NCBI RefSeq assembly: GCF_026745355.1
Contig: NC_079206.1
Span: 38,511,279-38,575,278, forward strand
Length of the DNA stretch: 64,000 nucleotides
From: Beta vulgaris subsp. vulgaris
Taxonomy: Eukaryota > Streptophyta > Magnoliopsida > Caryophyllales > Amaranthaceae
Reading direction: 5' to 3'
Shown here: positions 23,668 to 33,370 of the stretch, in pieces
How the letters are laid out: each line of letters opens with the position of its first letter
Position numbering within the stretch: position 1 is the first letter of the stretch
The notes under the pieces: model-generated
What the model saw: only the letters and a program-made list of their open reading frames with translations
Told to the model about the DNA's origin: nothing
The model's database searches: none
Translations under genes and position numbers: made by a program

Positions 23668-24189
23668 TTAAGTAGATGGTAAAAACTTCTCCCTCATTTT
23701 CCTTTTAAGCTTACTCCAACTCTTGATTTTAGGCTTTTGTTTCCTACTCCTAGCTAGTACAACATTCTCCCACCAAAGGGATGCATACCCCTTTAGCTTA
23801 GCTACAGCAACCTTGAAAGATTTTACATCATCATACTCCTTAAGTTCAAAGATCCTTTCACTCCTTGAAACCCACTCCAAAAAAGCATCTGGATTAAGGT
23901 TTCCATCAAACTCAGGAACTTCTAACTTAATGTCTCTAAAATCATCTTTCTTTTGTGGTTTCCTCCTAGTTCTTGAAGATTCAGAGAGAATCTCCTCACT
24001 ACTATCATAGGCTACACCTTCATCCTCCACATTTTCTCTCCTTAAAGGTCCTCTAAACCCTTCTCTAACAACAGTCATCAAATTAGCCATTTGTTCACTT
24101 AAAGTGGCTATTTGATTCTCCACTCCTACCAACCTTGCTTCACTCAAGTTCATGCCCCTTCTAAACTGATTTTCTTCACCTCCACTCAT
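23668..24189 (-). pseudogene. Truncated but open gag (second unit)
   Basis: An open frame of 173 codons starts at 24189 (MSGGEENQFRRGMNLSEARL). It holds a coiled-coil-like segment (GVENQIATLSEQMANLM) and the retrotransposon gag core (FLEWVSRSERIFELKEYDD...LKGYASLWWENV). It breaks off at the junction at 23668 after KMREKFLPST, so the C-terminal half and zinc knuckle are missing. It is cleaner than the homologous gag in the full unit. Confidence 0.8.
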
Positions 24190-24345
24190 GATTGATTCAA
24201 CCTCAACAAGAATAGGCTAGAAAGAAAGAAAAGAAGTGTGTTTGGCTTAGAATTAGGTTCGGTTTTAGGGGGGGATTGTGTTTGGGTTTTGTTTGTGTGT
24301 TAATGTGTTTTAGGGATGAATTAGAATGCTCTTAATCAACCTACA

Positions 24346-24357
24346 GCTCTGATACCA
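24346..24357 (-). other. Second primer-binding site
   Basis: An identical TGGTATCAGAGC on the minus strand lies 2 nt from the internal LTR. Its presence on the outer side of that LTR is the key evidence for a tandem array. Confidence 0.9.
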
Positions 24358-24359
24358 AA

Positions 24360-25394
24360 TGATGCATATTGATTAAGTATTCAAGAGCATTCAAAGAAAG
24401 AAGCAAGAACAAGGAAAGAGAACATAAACGTTTTGTTACAAACCGGTTCAATTTGATTGAACAACCACCAACTTTCACAAACCAAATACCACCAATCTAA
24501 GATCAAGTTATAACAATAAGCTTCTAACTTGCATCTACTTTGAGTTTCATCACTAATTCAACGTTTTAAGTGAAAGAATTAAGCAAAGATTTAAAAGGCG
24601 AAACTGACCGGAAAGACAATAAGCACACAGCTTAATGTTTTGAGTATAACTCTCTCAATTTTGATTCAAATGACTTAATTCCAAAAGGATAGCAAAGCTA
24701 ACATATTTGTTTACATTGTGTCCAAATTTCGGCTGATTTGGACTTCCTTAGCTATGCCAACTAAGCTAATAAAAAACATGAAACAACAATTACAACTTGT
24801 CCAGCACACTCCTACAAACTAGCTTAGATTTCTATTGGAAGTTACAAAACAGTAAAACTACCAATAGGATACTAAAGTAAACATATTAAACTATTACTCC
24901 TCAAAAGCTTGTCCAATTTGCAGAAGAAATGATGTTGCCCAAAAGCTTCAAAGGAAGCTAGAGTGACGCTGGAGCTGGGCAGAAGCATCCTTGCCTTGAA
25001 GCTTCTCTTTCATTGGATGGCTTCCTTGCCCATGTGACTTCATATGGCTTCTTCACTTCCCAAGGCTTCAATTCAGTGGAGGTGGCAACCAAAAGCAGCA
25101 AAAACATTCCTAAACTAGCTTAAACCAATAAATGACTTAACTAGCTTACTTCTTAAAGCATGATTAACATAACTTAAGCATGTATTAGGCTACTAATCAC
25201 TTACTAAACTTGATTACAATACATAATGATGTTTAAGGTGTCATTAAGTATTACTAATCTTGCTTAAGTAGAGATTAACATAGGATTAGATAAATCGAGC
25301 TAGTTAGGCTTAGAAATTGAACCTCCTTTACCATGTTCTCCTTTTGATCATGTAGAAGAAGACCTTGGTTGCTTGAATAGATGCTCCTGCATCA
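24360..25394 (-). repeat. Internal (shared) LTR of the chromovirus array
   Basis: It runs from TGATGCATATTG to CTCCTGCATCA on +, with terminal TGATGCA/TGCATCA inverted repeats. On its right is the PPT side (minus-strand GAACCTGAGGAGAA next to TGATGCAGG). On its left is a PBS (24357-24346). Compared with the other LTR it is about 30 bp shorter, differing by scattered 1-20-bp indels. Confidence 0.9.
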
Positions 25395-26554
25395 TTCTCC
25401 TCAGGTTCGAAAAGGTCTTCTTGTAACTCGAATCATCTGCAAGATATGGAGCTAAATCACCAACATTGAATGTAGCTGAGATGTTTCCCATTTCATCTGG
25501 CAATTCTATCTTGTATGCATTGTTGTTGATCTTCTCTAGCACTTTGAAGGACCATCACTTCGTGGCATTAGCTTGTTCTTCCTCCTTGTAGGAAACTCTC
25601 TTCCTTAGATGTAACCACACTAGATCACCTGGCTTGTAAAGAACTTCTTTCCTGTGCTTGTTTTGCTCGAACCTTGTATGCTTCATTCACCTTCTCTATT
25701 CTGGTTCGAATTTGCTGATGAAGTTGCTTCATCTCCTTTGCTTTCACTTCAGCTTCTTTGCTACTATGTGCTTCAATAGGAAATGGAAGTAAATCAATAG
25801 GACTTAAAGGATTAATCCCATAATTTACCTCAAATGGTGAGTGTTTAGTAGCATAAGTTGGTGATCTATTGTAAGCAAACTCAGCATGAGCTAGCTTTAG
25901 ATCCCAATCCTTTGAGACTTGTTCACAAGTGTCCTTAGCAGCATAGTTAATGTCCTGTTGGTCACCTCAGTCTGGCCATCAGTTTGAGGATGAGCAGTAG
26001 TACTAAACAGCAACTTAGTACCTAAAAGCTTCCACAAGTTCTTCCAGAAATAGCTAAGAAACTTTACATCTTTATCAGAAACAATAGACTTAGGAACTCC
26101 ATGAAGTCTAATTATTTCTTTAAAGAACAAATCAGCAACATGAATAGCATCATCAGTTTTATTACAAGGAATGAAATGAGCCATTTTAGAGAATCTATCT
26201 ACACCACCATGATTGCATCTTTCTGCCTTTGAGTTCTAGGTAGAGCAACAATGAAATCCATGCTCACATCTTCCCATGGTTGAACTGGAACAGGTAGAGG
26301 CGTGTAAAGCCTTGATGAAAGGAGCTTTTAGCCTTCTGACATATAGAACATCGAGCTAGAATAGCATGAACATCTCCTGCAAGTTTCGGCCAGTAGAAGT
26401 GTTCCTGCAATACATCAACAGTTTTGTTAATGCCAAAGTGTCCTGCTAGTCCTCCTCCATGAACCTCCTTGATTAGCAAATCCCTTAATGAGCATTTAGG
26501 GATACAGCTTGTTGTTTCGAAAAAGAAAGCCATCTTGCAATGAATAAGCTCCAT
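25348..26554 (-). pseudogene. Chromovirus integrase
   Basis: The zinc-binding HHCC module is clear: VHGGGLAGHFGINKT...HFYWPKLAGDV...CSICQKAKS (about 26465-26320). The core reads [35 protein letters not shown] and [13 protein letters not shown] (26184-25910), with the second Asp in SDKD and the Glu in QTEV in place. The C-terminal segment MLEKINNNAYKIELPDEMGN (25542) ends 46 bp inside the adjacent LTR. No clear chromodomain is visible. Several frameshifts separate the parts. Confidence 0.85.
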
Positions 26555-26575
26555 GAGATCCTTCTTTGCATGCTT

Positions 26576-27900
26576 CTAACAATAAAGAGAAATCTGGATC
26601 ATCATAATACAAGTCTTTAAGATGCTAAAGCCAAGTACACGAGCCTCCATAAGAGAAAGCATAGAATGCCTCCTTGATAAAGCATCTGCAACAATGTTAG
26701 AAACTCCAGTTTTATATTTTGAAACAAAATCAAAGGACTGAAGGAATTCCACCCATTTTGCATGTCTTGGACTGAGCTTATGTTGTCCATTTATGTACTT
26801 CAAAGCCTGATGGTCTGAATGTAACACAAATGAGCTGGTCTGAGATAATGAGTCCAATGAGTCAAGGCACGAACAATAGCATAGAACTCCTTATCATAAG
26901 TGCTGTAGTTGAGTCTAGATTGATTAGCTTCTCACTGAAATAGGCTATGGGGCGCCCTCCTTGTTGTAAAACAGCTCCAATGCCCACGCCACTTGCATCA
27001 CACTCCACTTCAAACACTTTCTTGAAATCAGGTAAGGCTAGAACAGGAGCCTTACTAAGCATGTTCTTCAATTGATCAAATGCTTCTTGTGCTGCAGGAG
27101 TCCAAATAAAGGACCCTTTCTTGATACACTCAGTCAATGGCGCCAAGATGGTGCTAAAGTTCTTGATAAATCTCCTGTAAAAAGAAGCTAAACCATGGAA
27201 ACTTCGAACCTCAGTGATAGATTTAGGAACTGGCCATGACTTGATTGCTTCCACCTTAGATTCATCCATAGAAATGCCATTAGATGACACTATGAATCCA
27301 AGAAATGTCACACTTGAAGTAAAGAACTCACACTTCTCCATCTTTGCATACAGCTTCTTTTCCCTTAGTTTAAGGAAAACCTTCTTGAGATGCATTAGAT
27401 GTTCCTGTTCACTTTGACTATACAAGAATATCATCAAAATAAACAACAACAAAGATACCAATGAAGGGTCTGAGTACCTCATGCATAAGCTCATGAAAGT
27501 ACTAGGAGCATTTGTCAAACCAAATGGCATCACACGCCACTCATACAAACCACTCTTAGTTTTAAAAGCTGTTTTCCATTCATCACCCTCTTTGATTCTA
27601 ATCTGATGATAACCACTTCTTAAATCAATCTTCGAAAATATAGTGGAACCATGTAACTCATCAAGCAAATCATCAAGTCTAGGTATTGGATACCTATACT
27701 TCACTGTTTATGTTTTAATAGCACGACAATCCACACACATCCTCATAGAACCATCCTTCTTAGGAACCAAAATGACAGGCACAGCACATGGACTAAGACT
27801 TTCTTGCACAAATCCTTTAGCTAACAACTCACTAACTTGTTTTTGTAACTCCTTAGCTTCTTCAGGATTACATCTATAAGCTGGTTTATTAGGTAAAGGG
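26576..27900 (-). pseudogene. Chromovirus reverse transcriptase and RNase H
   Basis: RT starts near 27890 ([20 protein letters not shown]), passes a stop after CRAIKT (about 27712), then [35 protein letters not shown] and [12 protein letters not shown]. The YFDD catalytic block (about 27440-27420) is read only in a different frame: a first indel shifts it out and a second restores the frame at [12 protein letters not shown]. The thumb/connection ends at YRRFIKNFS. RNase H ([20 protein letters not shown], then [14 protein letters not shown] and [15 protein letters not shown]) continues after another break near 26860. Confidence 0.85.
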
Positions 27901-28001
27901 GCGCCAGGGTTAAGTCAATTTGGTGTTCAATTCCTCTACTAGGGGGTAATCCACATGGAAGATCAATAGGAAAAACATCACCAAACTCCTTCACTAAAGG
28001 T

Positions 28002-28520
28002 TCACCATTTCGTGCACTTCATTAAGTTTACATCATTTTCATCCAATAACAACAACAAATACATAACCTTCCCCTTTTCTACAGCTTTATCAAGTTGAGG
28101 TTTAGAAAGGATTAAGGTTTTTTTGTTTTGTGTTTTAGGTGAGGTTGTTTTAGGTTTAAGATGATTCGGCCATGGGCTAGGACTAAGTACAATTTTCTTC
28201 TTGTTATGCATGAAAGTGTAAGTATTAGTCCTACCATTATGCAAGGTTTCTTTATCAGATTGCCAAGGTCTACCTAAGAGTACATGACATGCATCCATAG
28301 GTAATACATCACATAAAACTTCATCTTTATAAGAATCACCAAAAGAAAAGCTAATTAAAGCTTGTTTTGTTACCTCCACACAATTGCCATCATTAAGCCA
28401 ATGAAGCTTATATGGTTTTGGATGTGAGAAAGTAGCATGATTGAGCTTGTCCACCATAGAAGATGAGCACATTGGTGCAGCTTCCTCCATCAATGATCAT
28501 CGAACATATCTTCCCTCCAA
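28002..28520 (-). pseudogene. Retroviral-type aspartic protease region
   Basis: The active-site block MIIDGGSCTNV (about 28500-28465) is followed after a one-base shift by SSSMVDKLNHATFSHPKPYK, ISFSFGDSYKDEVLCDVLPM and DACHVLLGRPWQ. The DGGS variant of the usual DSG/DTG active site is common in plant chromoviruses. The frame is open on the C-terminal side but separated from the active site by the indel. Confidence 0.8.
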
Positions 28521-28726
28521 TCAAGCATTTGGTTTGAAAGATTTGATCCCTTTGAGAGGAACCAATTCAGCTTCTTTGGCATGAAGAACTCTTCTTAAAA
28601 CAAGGCTTAAATTGTCTCCTTGAGTCACCTCTCCAACCTCCAAAGCTTCATCACTTTCGGCCTCCTCTTCATGCTCCTCTTCGGTTTTCTTCCTGTTCAA
28701 GTGATTCTTCAATGTTTTTAATGTCA

Positions 28727-29655
28727 ATTAAAGTCATTACTCTTTTATTAGGACATTGAGCTTGATAATGACCATAACCATGACACTTAAAGCACTTTAC
28801 ATCAGATTTTTTTGAGGTTTCATCCACTATTCTTCCCTTTATCAACTACTTTCAACCTCACTTTAGGGGTGTAAGGAGATGTGTATGGTGTTTTAACATT
28901 AGAAACTCCCTTAGAATAGGTAGTTCCCTTCACAAAAGGTTTCTTCTTCTTCTCCTTAATGTGTTTTTCAACTTTAAGAGCTAACTTAAAGAGTTCATCT
29001 AAGGTAGAATAAGGATGTAACTCCACCTTCCTCCTAATGTCTTTTTCTAAGCCTCCTAGAAATCTAGACATTGTTTGCTCTCTCTCTCTTGTACATCAAT
29101 TTCATTAACAACTTTTCAAACTCATGGATGTAATGTTCTACCCCTTTATGGTCTTGAGAATTCGGCCAATTGTTATACAAATCAAGAGTGTAAGTAGATG
29201 GTAAAAACTTCTCCCTCATTTTTTTTTTAGCTTACTCCAACTCTTGATTTTAGGATGCATACCCCTTTAGTTTAGCTACAGCAACTTTGAAAGATTTTAC
29301 ATCATCATACTCCTTAAGTTCAAAGATCCTTTCACACCTTGAAACCCACTCCAAATAAGCATCTGGATTAAGGTTTCCATCAAACTCAGGAACTCTAACT
29401 TAATGTCTCTAAAATCATCTTTCTTTTGTGGTTTTCTTCCTAGTTCTTGAAGATTCAGAGAGAACTCCTCACTACTATCATAGCTACACCTTCATCCTCC
29501 ACATTTTCTCTCCTTAAAGGTCCTCTAAACCCTTCTCTAACAACAGTCATCAAATTAGCCATTTGTTCACTTAAAGTGGCTATTTGATTCTCCACTCCTA
29601 CCAACCTTGCTTCACTCAAGTTCATCCCTTCTAAACTGATTTTCTTCACCTCCAC
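28727..29655 (-). pseudogene. gag of the full unit, broken
   Basis: It begins like the other gag (GMNLSEARLVGVENQ near 29625) but several small deletions shift the frame before the gag core. A stretch of about 40 bp present in the other copy (around 23740-23780) is missing near 29255. Further on, 29071-28820 encodes the C-terminal part (MSRFLGGLEKDIRRKVELHP ... ELFKLALKVEKHI). A zinc-knuckle CFKCHGYGHYQAQCPNKR lies at about 28800-28750. Confidence 0.8.
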
Positions 29656-29815
29656 TCATGATTGATTCAACCTCAACAAGAATTAGGCTAGAAAGAAAGA
29701 AAAGAAGTGTGTTTGGCTTAGAATTAGGTTCGGTTTTGGGGGGGATTGTGTTTGGGTTTTGTTTGTGTGTTTAATGTGTTTAGGGATGAATTAGAATGCT
29801 CTTAATCAACCTACA

Positions 29816-29827
29816 GCTCTGATACCA
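29816..29827 (-). other. Primer-binding site (initiator Met tRNA type)
   Basis: On the minus strand TGGTATCAGAGC follows the LTR after a 2-nt spacer. This is the standard sequence complementary to the 3' end of plant initiator tRNA-Met used by many LTR retrotransposons. Confidence 0.9.
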
Positions 29828-29829
29828 AA

Positions 29830-30893
29830 TGATACATATTGATTAATATTCAAGAGCATTCAAAGAAAGAACAAGAACAAAGAAAGAGAACATAAACGTT
29901 GTTACAAACCGGTTCAATTTGATTGAACAACCACCACTTTCACAACCAAATACCACCAATCTAAGATCAAGTTATAACAATAAGCTTCTAACTTGCATCT
30001 ACTTTGAGTTTCATTCACTAAATTCAACGTTTAAGTGAAAGAATTAAGCAAAGATTTAAGAAAGGCCAAACTGACCGGAATAAGCAATAAGCACACAGCT
30101 TAATGTTTTGAGTATAACTCTCTCAATTTTGATTCAAATGACTTAATTCCAAAAGGATAGCAAAGCTAACATATTTGTTTACATTGTGTCCAAATTTCGG
30201 CTGATTTGGACTTCCCTAGCTATGCCAACTAAGCTAATAAAAAACATGAAACAACAATTACAACTGTCCAGCACACCTTCCTACAAACTAGCTTAGATTT
30301 CTATTGGAAGTTACAAAACAGTAAAACTACCAATAGGATACTAAAGTAAACATATTAAACTATTACTCCTCAAAAGCTTGTCAATTTGCAGAGAAATGAT
30401 GTTGCCCAAAAGCTTCAAAGGGAAGCTAAGAGGACGCTGGAGCTGGGCAGAAGCATCCTTGCCTTGAAGCTTCTCTTCTCATTGGATGAGCTCTCCTTGC
30501 CATGTGAACTTCATATGGGTCTCACTTCCCAAGGCTTCAAATTCATGGAGGTGGCACCAAAATGCAGCAAAAACATTCCTAAAAGCTTAAAGAACCAACT
30601 AAATGAGCTTAACTAGCTTACTTCTAAAGCATGATTAACATAACTTAAGCATGTATTAGGCTACTAATCACTTACTAAACTTGATTACAATACATAATGA
30701 TGTTTAAGGTGTCATTAAGTATTTAATCTTGCTTAAGTAGAGATTAACATAGGATTAGCCTAATCAAGTTGCTTAAGTAAGGTTTTAGTAAACCGAGCTA
30801 GTTAGGCTTAGAAATTGAACCTCCTTTACCATGATCTCCTTTTGATCATGTAGAAGAAGACCTTGGTTGCTTGAACTAGATGCTCCTGCATCA
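29830..30893 (-). repeat. 5' LTR of the chromovirus array
   Basis: It matches 24360-25394 throughout. It begins TGATACATATTG (one change from TGATGCA) and ends TGCTCCTGCATCA. It has an additional GCCTAATCAAGTTGCTTAAG-like stretch near 30758-30790 relative to the other copy. Confidence 0.9.
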
Positions 30894-31052
30894 AAACCTC
30901 ACCCACCCCCTCAAAATAAAAATATAAAAAAACCTACAAAAGAAATTTGAGAAAGATCAGAAATTTATATACTATAAAATAGTATAAGAGTGCAGCGAAG
31001 ATCCAATGAAACAACAAAAGTACAGAACTAATCCCAATTAGCATATAAGGAA
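30894..31052. other. Flank of the chromovirus array
   Basis: A short AT-rich spacer, probably intron of the Ulp1-associated gene. Confidence 0.35.
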
Positions 31053-31441
31053 ATTGTGGCAGGGCAGTGGGAGGGCGTGGGGAGTGCAGGCAGTGGGAGG
31101 GGAGGGAGTGCAGGTGGGTGAATGAGGGTGTGTAAGGGAGGGGGGAGGCAGTGAGTGCAGGCAGTGGGAGGGAGTGCAGGTGGGTGAGTGAGGGTGTGTG
31201 AGGGAGGGGAGGCAGTGAGTGCAGGGAGTGGGAGGCAGTGGGCGAGAGGGGACAGTGGGTGAGGGCAGTGGCAATGGGGCAGTGGGGGGGAGGAGGAGTG
31301 TGTAGTGGGAGGGTGTGCAGTGGGGGGGACTGTGGCAGGGTAGTGCAATGGGAGGGTGTGTAGTGGGGGGAATGTGGCAGGGCAGTGGGAGGGGGTGGGG
31401 AATGCAGGTAGTGGGAGGGGGAGGGAGTGCAGGTGGGTGAG
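31053..31441. repeat. G-rich minisatellite
   Basis: Irregular units built from GTGGGAGGG, GTGCAGGTGGGTGAGTGAGG, GCAGTGAGTGCAGG and GTGGGGGG fill about 390 bp with a strong G bias on +. The minus-strand translation is Pro/Thr/His-rich only because of the repeat. Many runs of three or more G at short spacing could fold as G-quadruplexes. Confidence 0.8.
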
Positions 31442-31896
31442 AATTTATACTCTGAAATATCTATTAGATTTAGATATAAAGATGGTTATAGATTATGATA
31501 TAGAGATGGTTATAGATTTAGGATTGATGTTGGGCTAAGTGATTGTGAAGTCCTTCTTATCTTAAAATAAATGGTAACTAAATGACATAAACTGGCTACA
31601 AATACAAGTTTAATGGTAACTAAATGAAACAATGTATAATTTACAATCATTTGTCCATTTTTGCATTTATGTGTCCACCAATACAACAAGCACATAATGC
31701 ATTTATAATGAATGTCTAAAAACACAAAATGCATTTATGTGTTCATTTTTGCAGCAGAAGCAGAATATTGTTTTATTTTGTTTCAGGATTCAACTATATA
31801 TCTACTTATAATGAGCTTTGTTCAAGTTTAAAAAAAACCAAGCACATATAATAATATATATCAACAGTCATAGTGAGATTCACATCAAAAAATCAT

Positions 31897-32160
31897 AATC
31901 ATCAGATCACTGGAAAGAATATCCCCAACTCAAAACCTAAATTCAACAATGAAAAACAAACATTTACTATGTAAAATCTGAAATCAAAATGCAAAATGTG
32001 AATGCATGAGTTCATAGAATCAAGCAAAATCATCAGATCAATGGAAAGAATATCCACAACTCTAAACCTTAATTCAATAATGAGAAACAAACATTTAATA
32101 TGTAAAATCTGAAATCAAAATGCAAAATGTGAATGCATGAGTTCATAGAATCAAGCAAAA
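31897..32160. repeat. 131-bp tandem duplication
   Basis: Two adjacent units (31897-32027 and 32028-32160) share AATCATCAGATCA at the start and GTTCATAGAATCAAGCAAAA at the end, with only a few substitutions. They lie in what should be intron 1 of the Ulp1-associated gene. Confidence 0.85.
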
Positions 32161-32296
32161 CCGCAAGCAAAATCGTACAAAAATTAATATCAAGCAAAAT
32201 CGCAGTTGGCGTTTATTAATTGAAATTTACGCTAAAATTTAGTAAAATACCTTCATCTGTTGGCATTTTTGGCGATTTCTTCTTTCGTCTTACCAT

Positions 32297-32764
32297 ATTT
32301 CGCTATTATACACCAGATAATTGTATGAAAAACCTAAAAATATCGCAGTTCAAAAGAATTCATTAAATTAGTAGAAAAACAAATCAGGAATTGAAGAAAA
32401 TATGACTATAAAACACATACCTAAGTTGATGGAATGATCTTTTGTATGCAAATTGATGGTTTTCCACCGAAATTTAGTAGAATCGTGTGTTTTCGATTGT
32501 TTCTTCGGTTGAAAATTGGAAGAATTTCGAGAGAGAAATGAGGTTGAAGAAGAAACTGTCAGGTGAAAAAAAACTTTCAGGTAGGCGTTTTAAATTTTAT
32601 GGGTTTCAGTTTTTTGGGATTGGGTTTGTGGGTTTTGGGGGGCGTTGGGTTTTATTTTTTTGGGATTTGGTTTTGTGAGGTGGGTATTTCTATTTTGGGC
32701 CTATTGGGCTCCGCCTAATTTTATTATTATAATTAGTCCGTCTCTTGCAAGACGAGCTGAACTA
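32297..32764 (-). other. 5' leader and upstream region of the Ulp1-associated gene
   Basis: On the minus strand a pyrimidine-rich leader (TTTCTTCTTCAACCTCATTT, about 32555-32535) precedes a donor-like CTTAG|GTATGTG near 32425 and an acceptor-like TTTTTAG near 32335. This suggests a 5' UTR intron before the ATG at 32296. Farther right are GTTTTGGGGGGCG-type runs and GTCCGTCTCTTGCAAGAC. Confidence 0.4.
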
Positions 32765-33164
32765 TAGAAGGTAAAATAACTAAAAGAAGTAAGAAAGTAA
32801 AATTAACAAAACTTATCAAACATTTCACTCGTCTCAATGGCGTGCTTCTTGGCTGCGCCGAATTTTTTTTTTCTTTTTTCTTTTTTCTTTTTTCTTTTTG
32901 TAAATCTTTTCTTAAAAAAAATTCATTAAATCTTTTTCTCTTTTTTATTTGTTTTTTAAAATCTTTTCTGAACTCCTAAACTAACTATTTGAATTATAAT
33001 TTGTAAACTTAGCGCCAATATTTAATTTGGGCTAGAATTCTATTTTAAAACTCTATTATATATAAAAGCCTATTTAAAACTTTTATAATAAAATAAACCT
33101 TTTTAATAAACAAAACCCTTTTAAAAATTATAATTAATAACTTACTAAAATATGGAGTATTACA
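32765..33164 (-). repeat. LTR fragment, 'TGTAATACTCC' family
   Basis: Read on minus from 33164 it begins TGTAATACTCCATATTTTAG and continues with AAGTTATTAATTATAA, matching the LTR at 40520 on + and the solo LTR at 60030-61285. It includes the shared AGCCAAGAAGCAC segment (about 32855-32843). Similarity stops near 32765, so about two thirds of the LTR is missing. Confidence 0.75.
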
Positions 33165-33370
33165 GACTACCCCCCTTAAAAAAAGTTTCATCCTCGAAAC
33201 TTGAAACAAGCAAGTAAGAAATAAAGCAAGTAATTCACATATATACCAAAAAATTTCTATTAAAGTAAGTTGGCTCATTTAATAACTCATATAATAAGTC
33301 AAAATTAGGTAATAGCGTTTTGTGGTTAAAAGCGCGAAACTCTATCGCATTCTACCCCCCTTAAAAGGAG
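33165..33370 (-). other. Two successive polypurine-tract-like sites
   Basis: On minus, TTTTAAGGGGGGTAGTC abuts the LTR start at 33164. It follows TTTCGAGGATGAAAC, the usual end of gypsy pol/PPT. A second copy, CTCCTTTTAAGGGGGGTAGA (33370-33351), lies about 185 bp upstream. The first is the likely active PPT of this degraded element. Confidence 0.65.

Larger units (their letters stand above)
23668..30893 (-). mobile_element. Tandem chromovirus array: LTR, gag-pol, LTR, partial gag
   Basis: In minus-strand order: LTR 30893-29830, PBS, gag, protease, RT, RNase H and integrase (29829-25395), LTR 25394-24360, PBS, then a second gag start that breaks off at 23668. The sequence around the two LTR/PBS/gag junctions is nearly the same, so the left LTR serves as 3' LTR of the whole copy and 5' LTR of the truncated one. 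Such arrays arise by unequal recombination between LTRs or tandem insertion. No TSD can be checked because the left side is truncated. The protein blocks (DGGSCTNV protease, [19 protein letters not shown] integrase) fit plant chromoviruses, probably Reina-like. Confidence 0.9.
20742..32296 (-). pseudogene. Ulp1-associated MULE-type gene, split by retrotransposons
   Basis: A spliced minus-strand gene can be followed. Exon 1 is 32296-32251 (MVRRKKKSPKMPTDE, donor GTATTTT). A basic exon lies at about 23668-23391 (KPITRVMKTSPENEMDASQQ region). The main exon 22955-22121 contains LTTDQRVHVEFMGFGGLL and VDVYDIFQLPKEGDP and, after a frameshift near 22340, ILQLVYFHRLLWKGMQTP. Then come exon 21773-21593 and last exon 21176-20742, ending RRISPRKTKNAS-stop. 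GT/AG borders fit the last three exons. The LT-QR-MGFGGLL...LP-G-P pattern is the N-terminal module of plant ORFs often annotated as Ulp1-protease or aminotransferase-like and linked to Mutator-like elements. No Ulp1 protease domain is visible. The frameshift and the retrotransposon array between exons 1 and 2 make it non-functional as drawn. Confidence 0.65.

Noticed and set aside
31028..31348. 106-codon Pro/His/Thr-rich minus frame
   Set aside because: It is the complement of the G-rich minisatellite; the same repeat is open in two frames.
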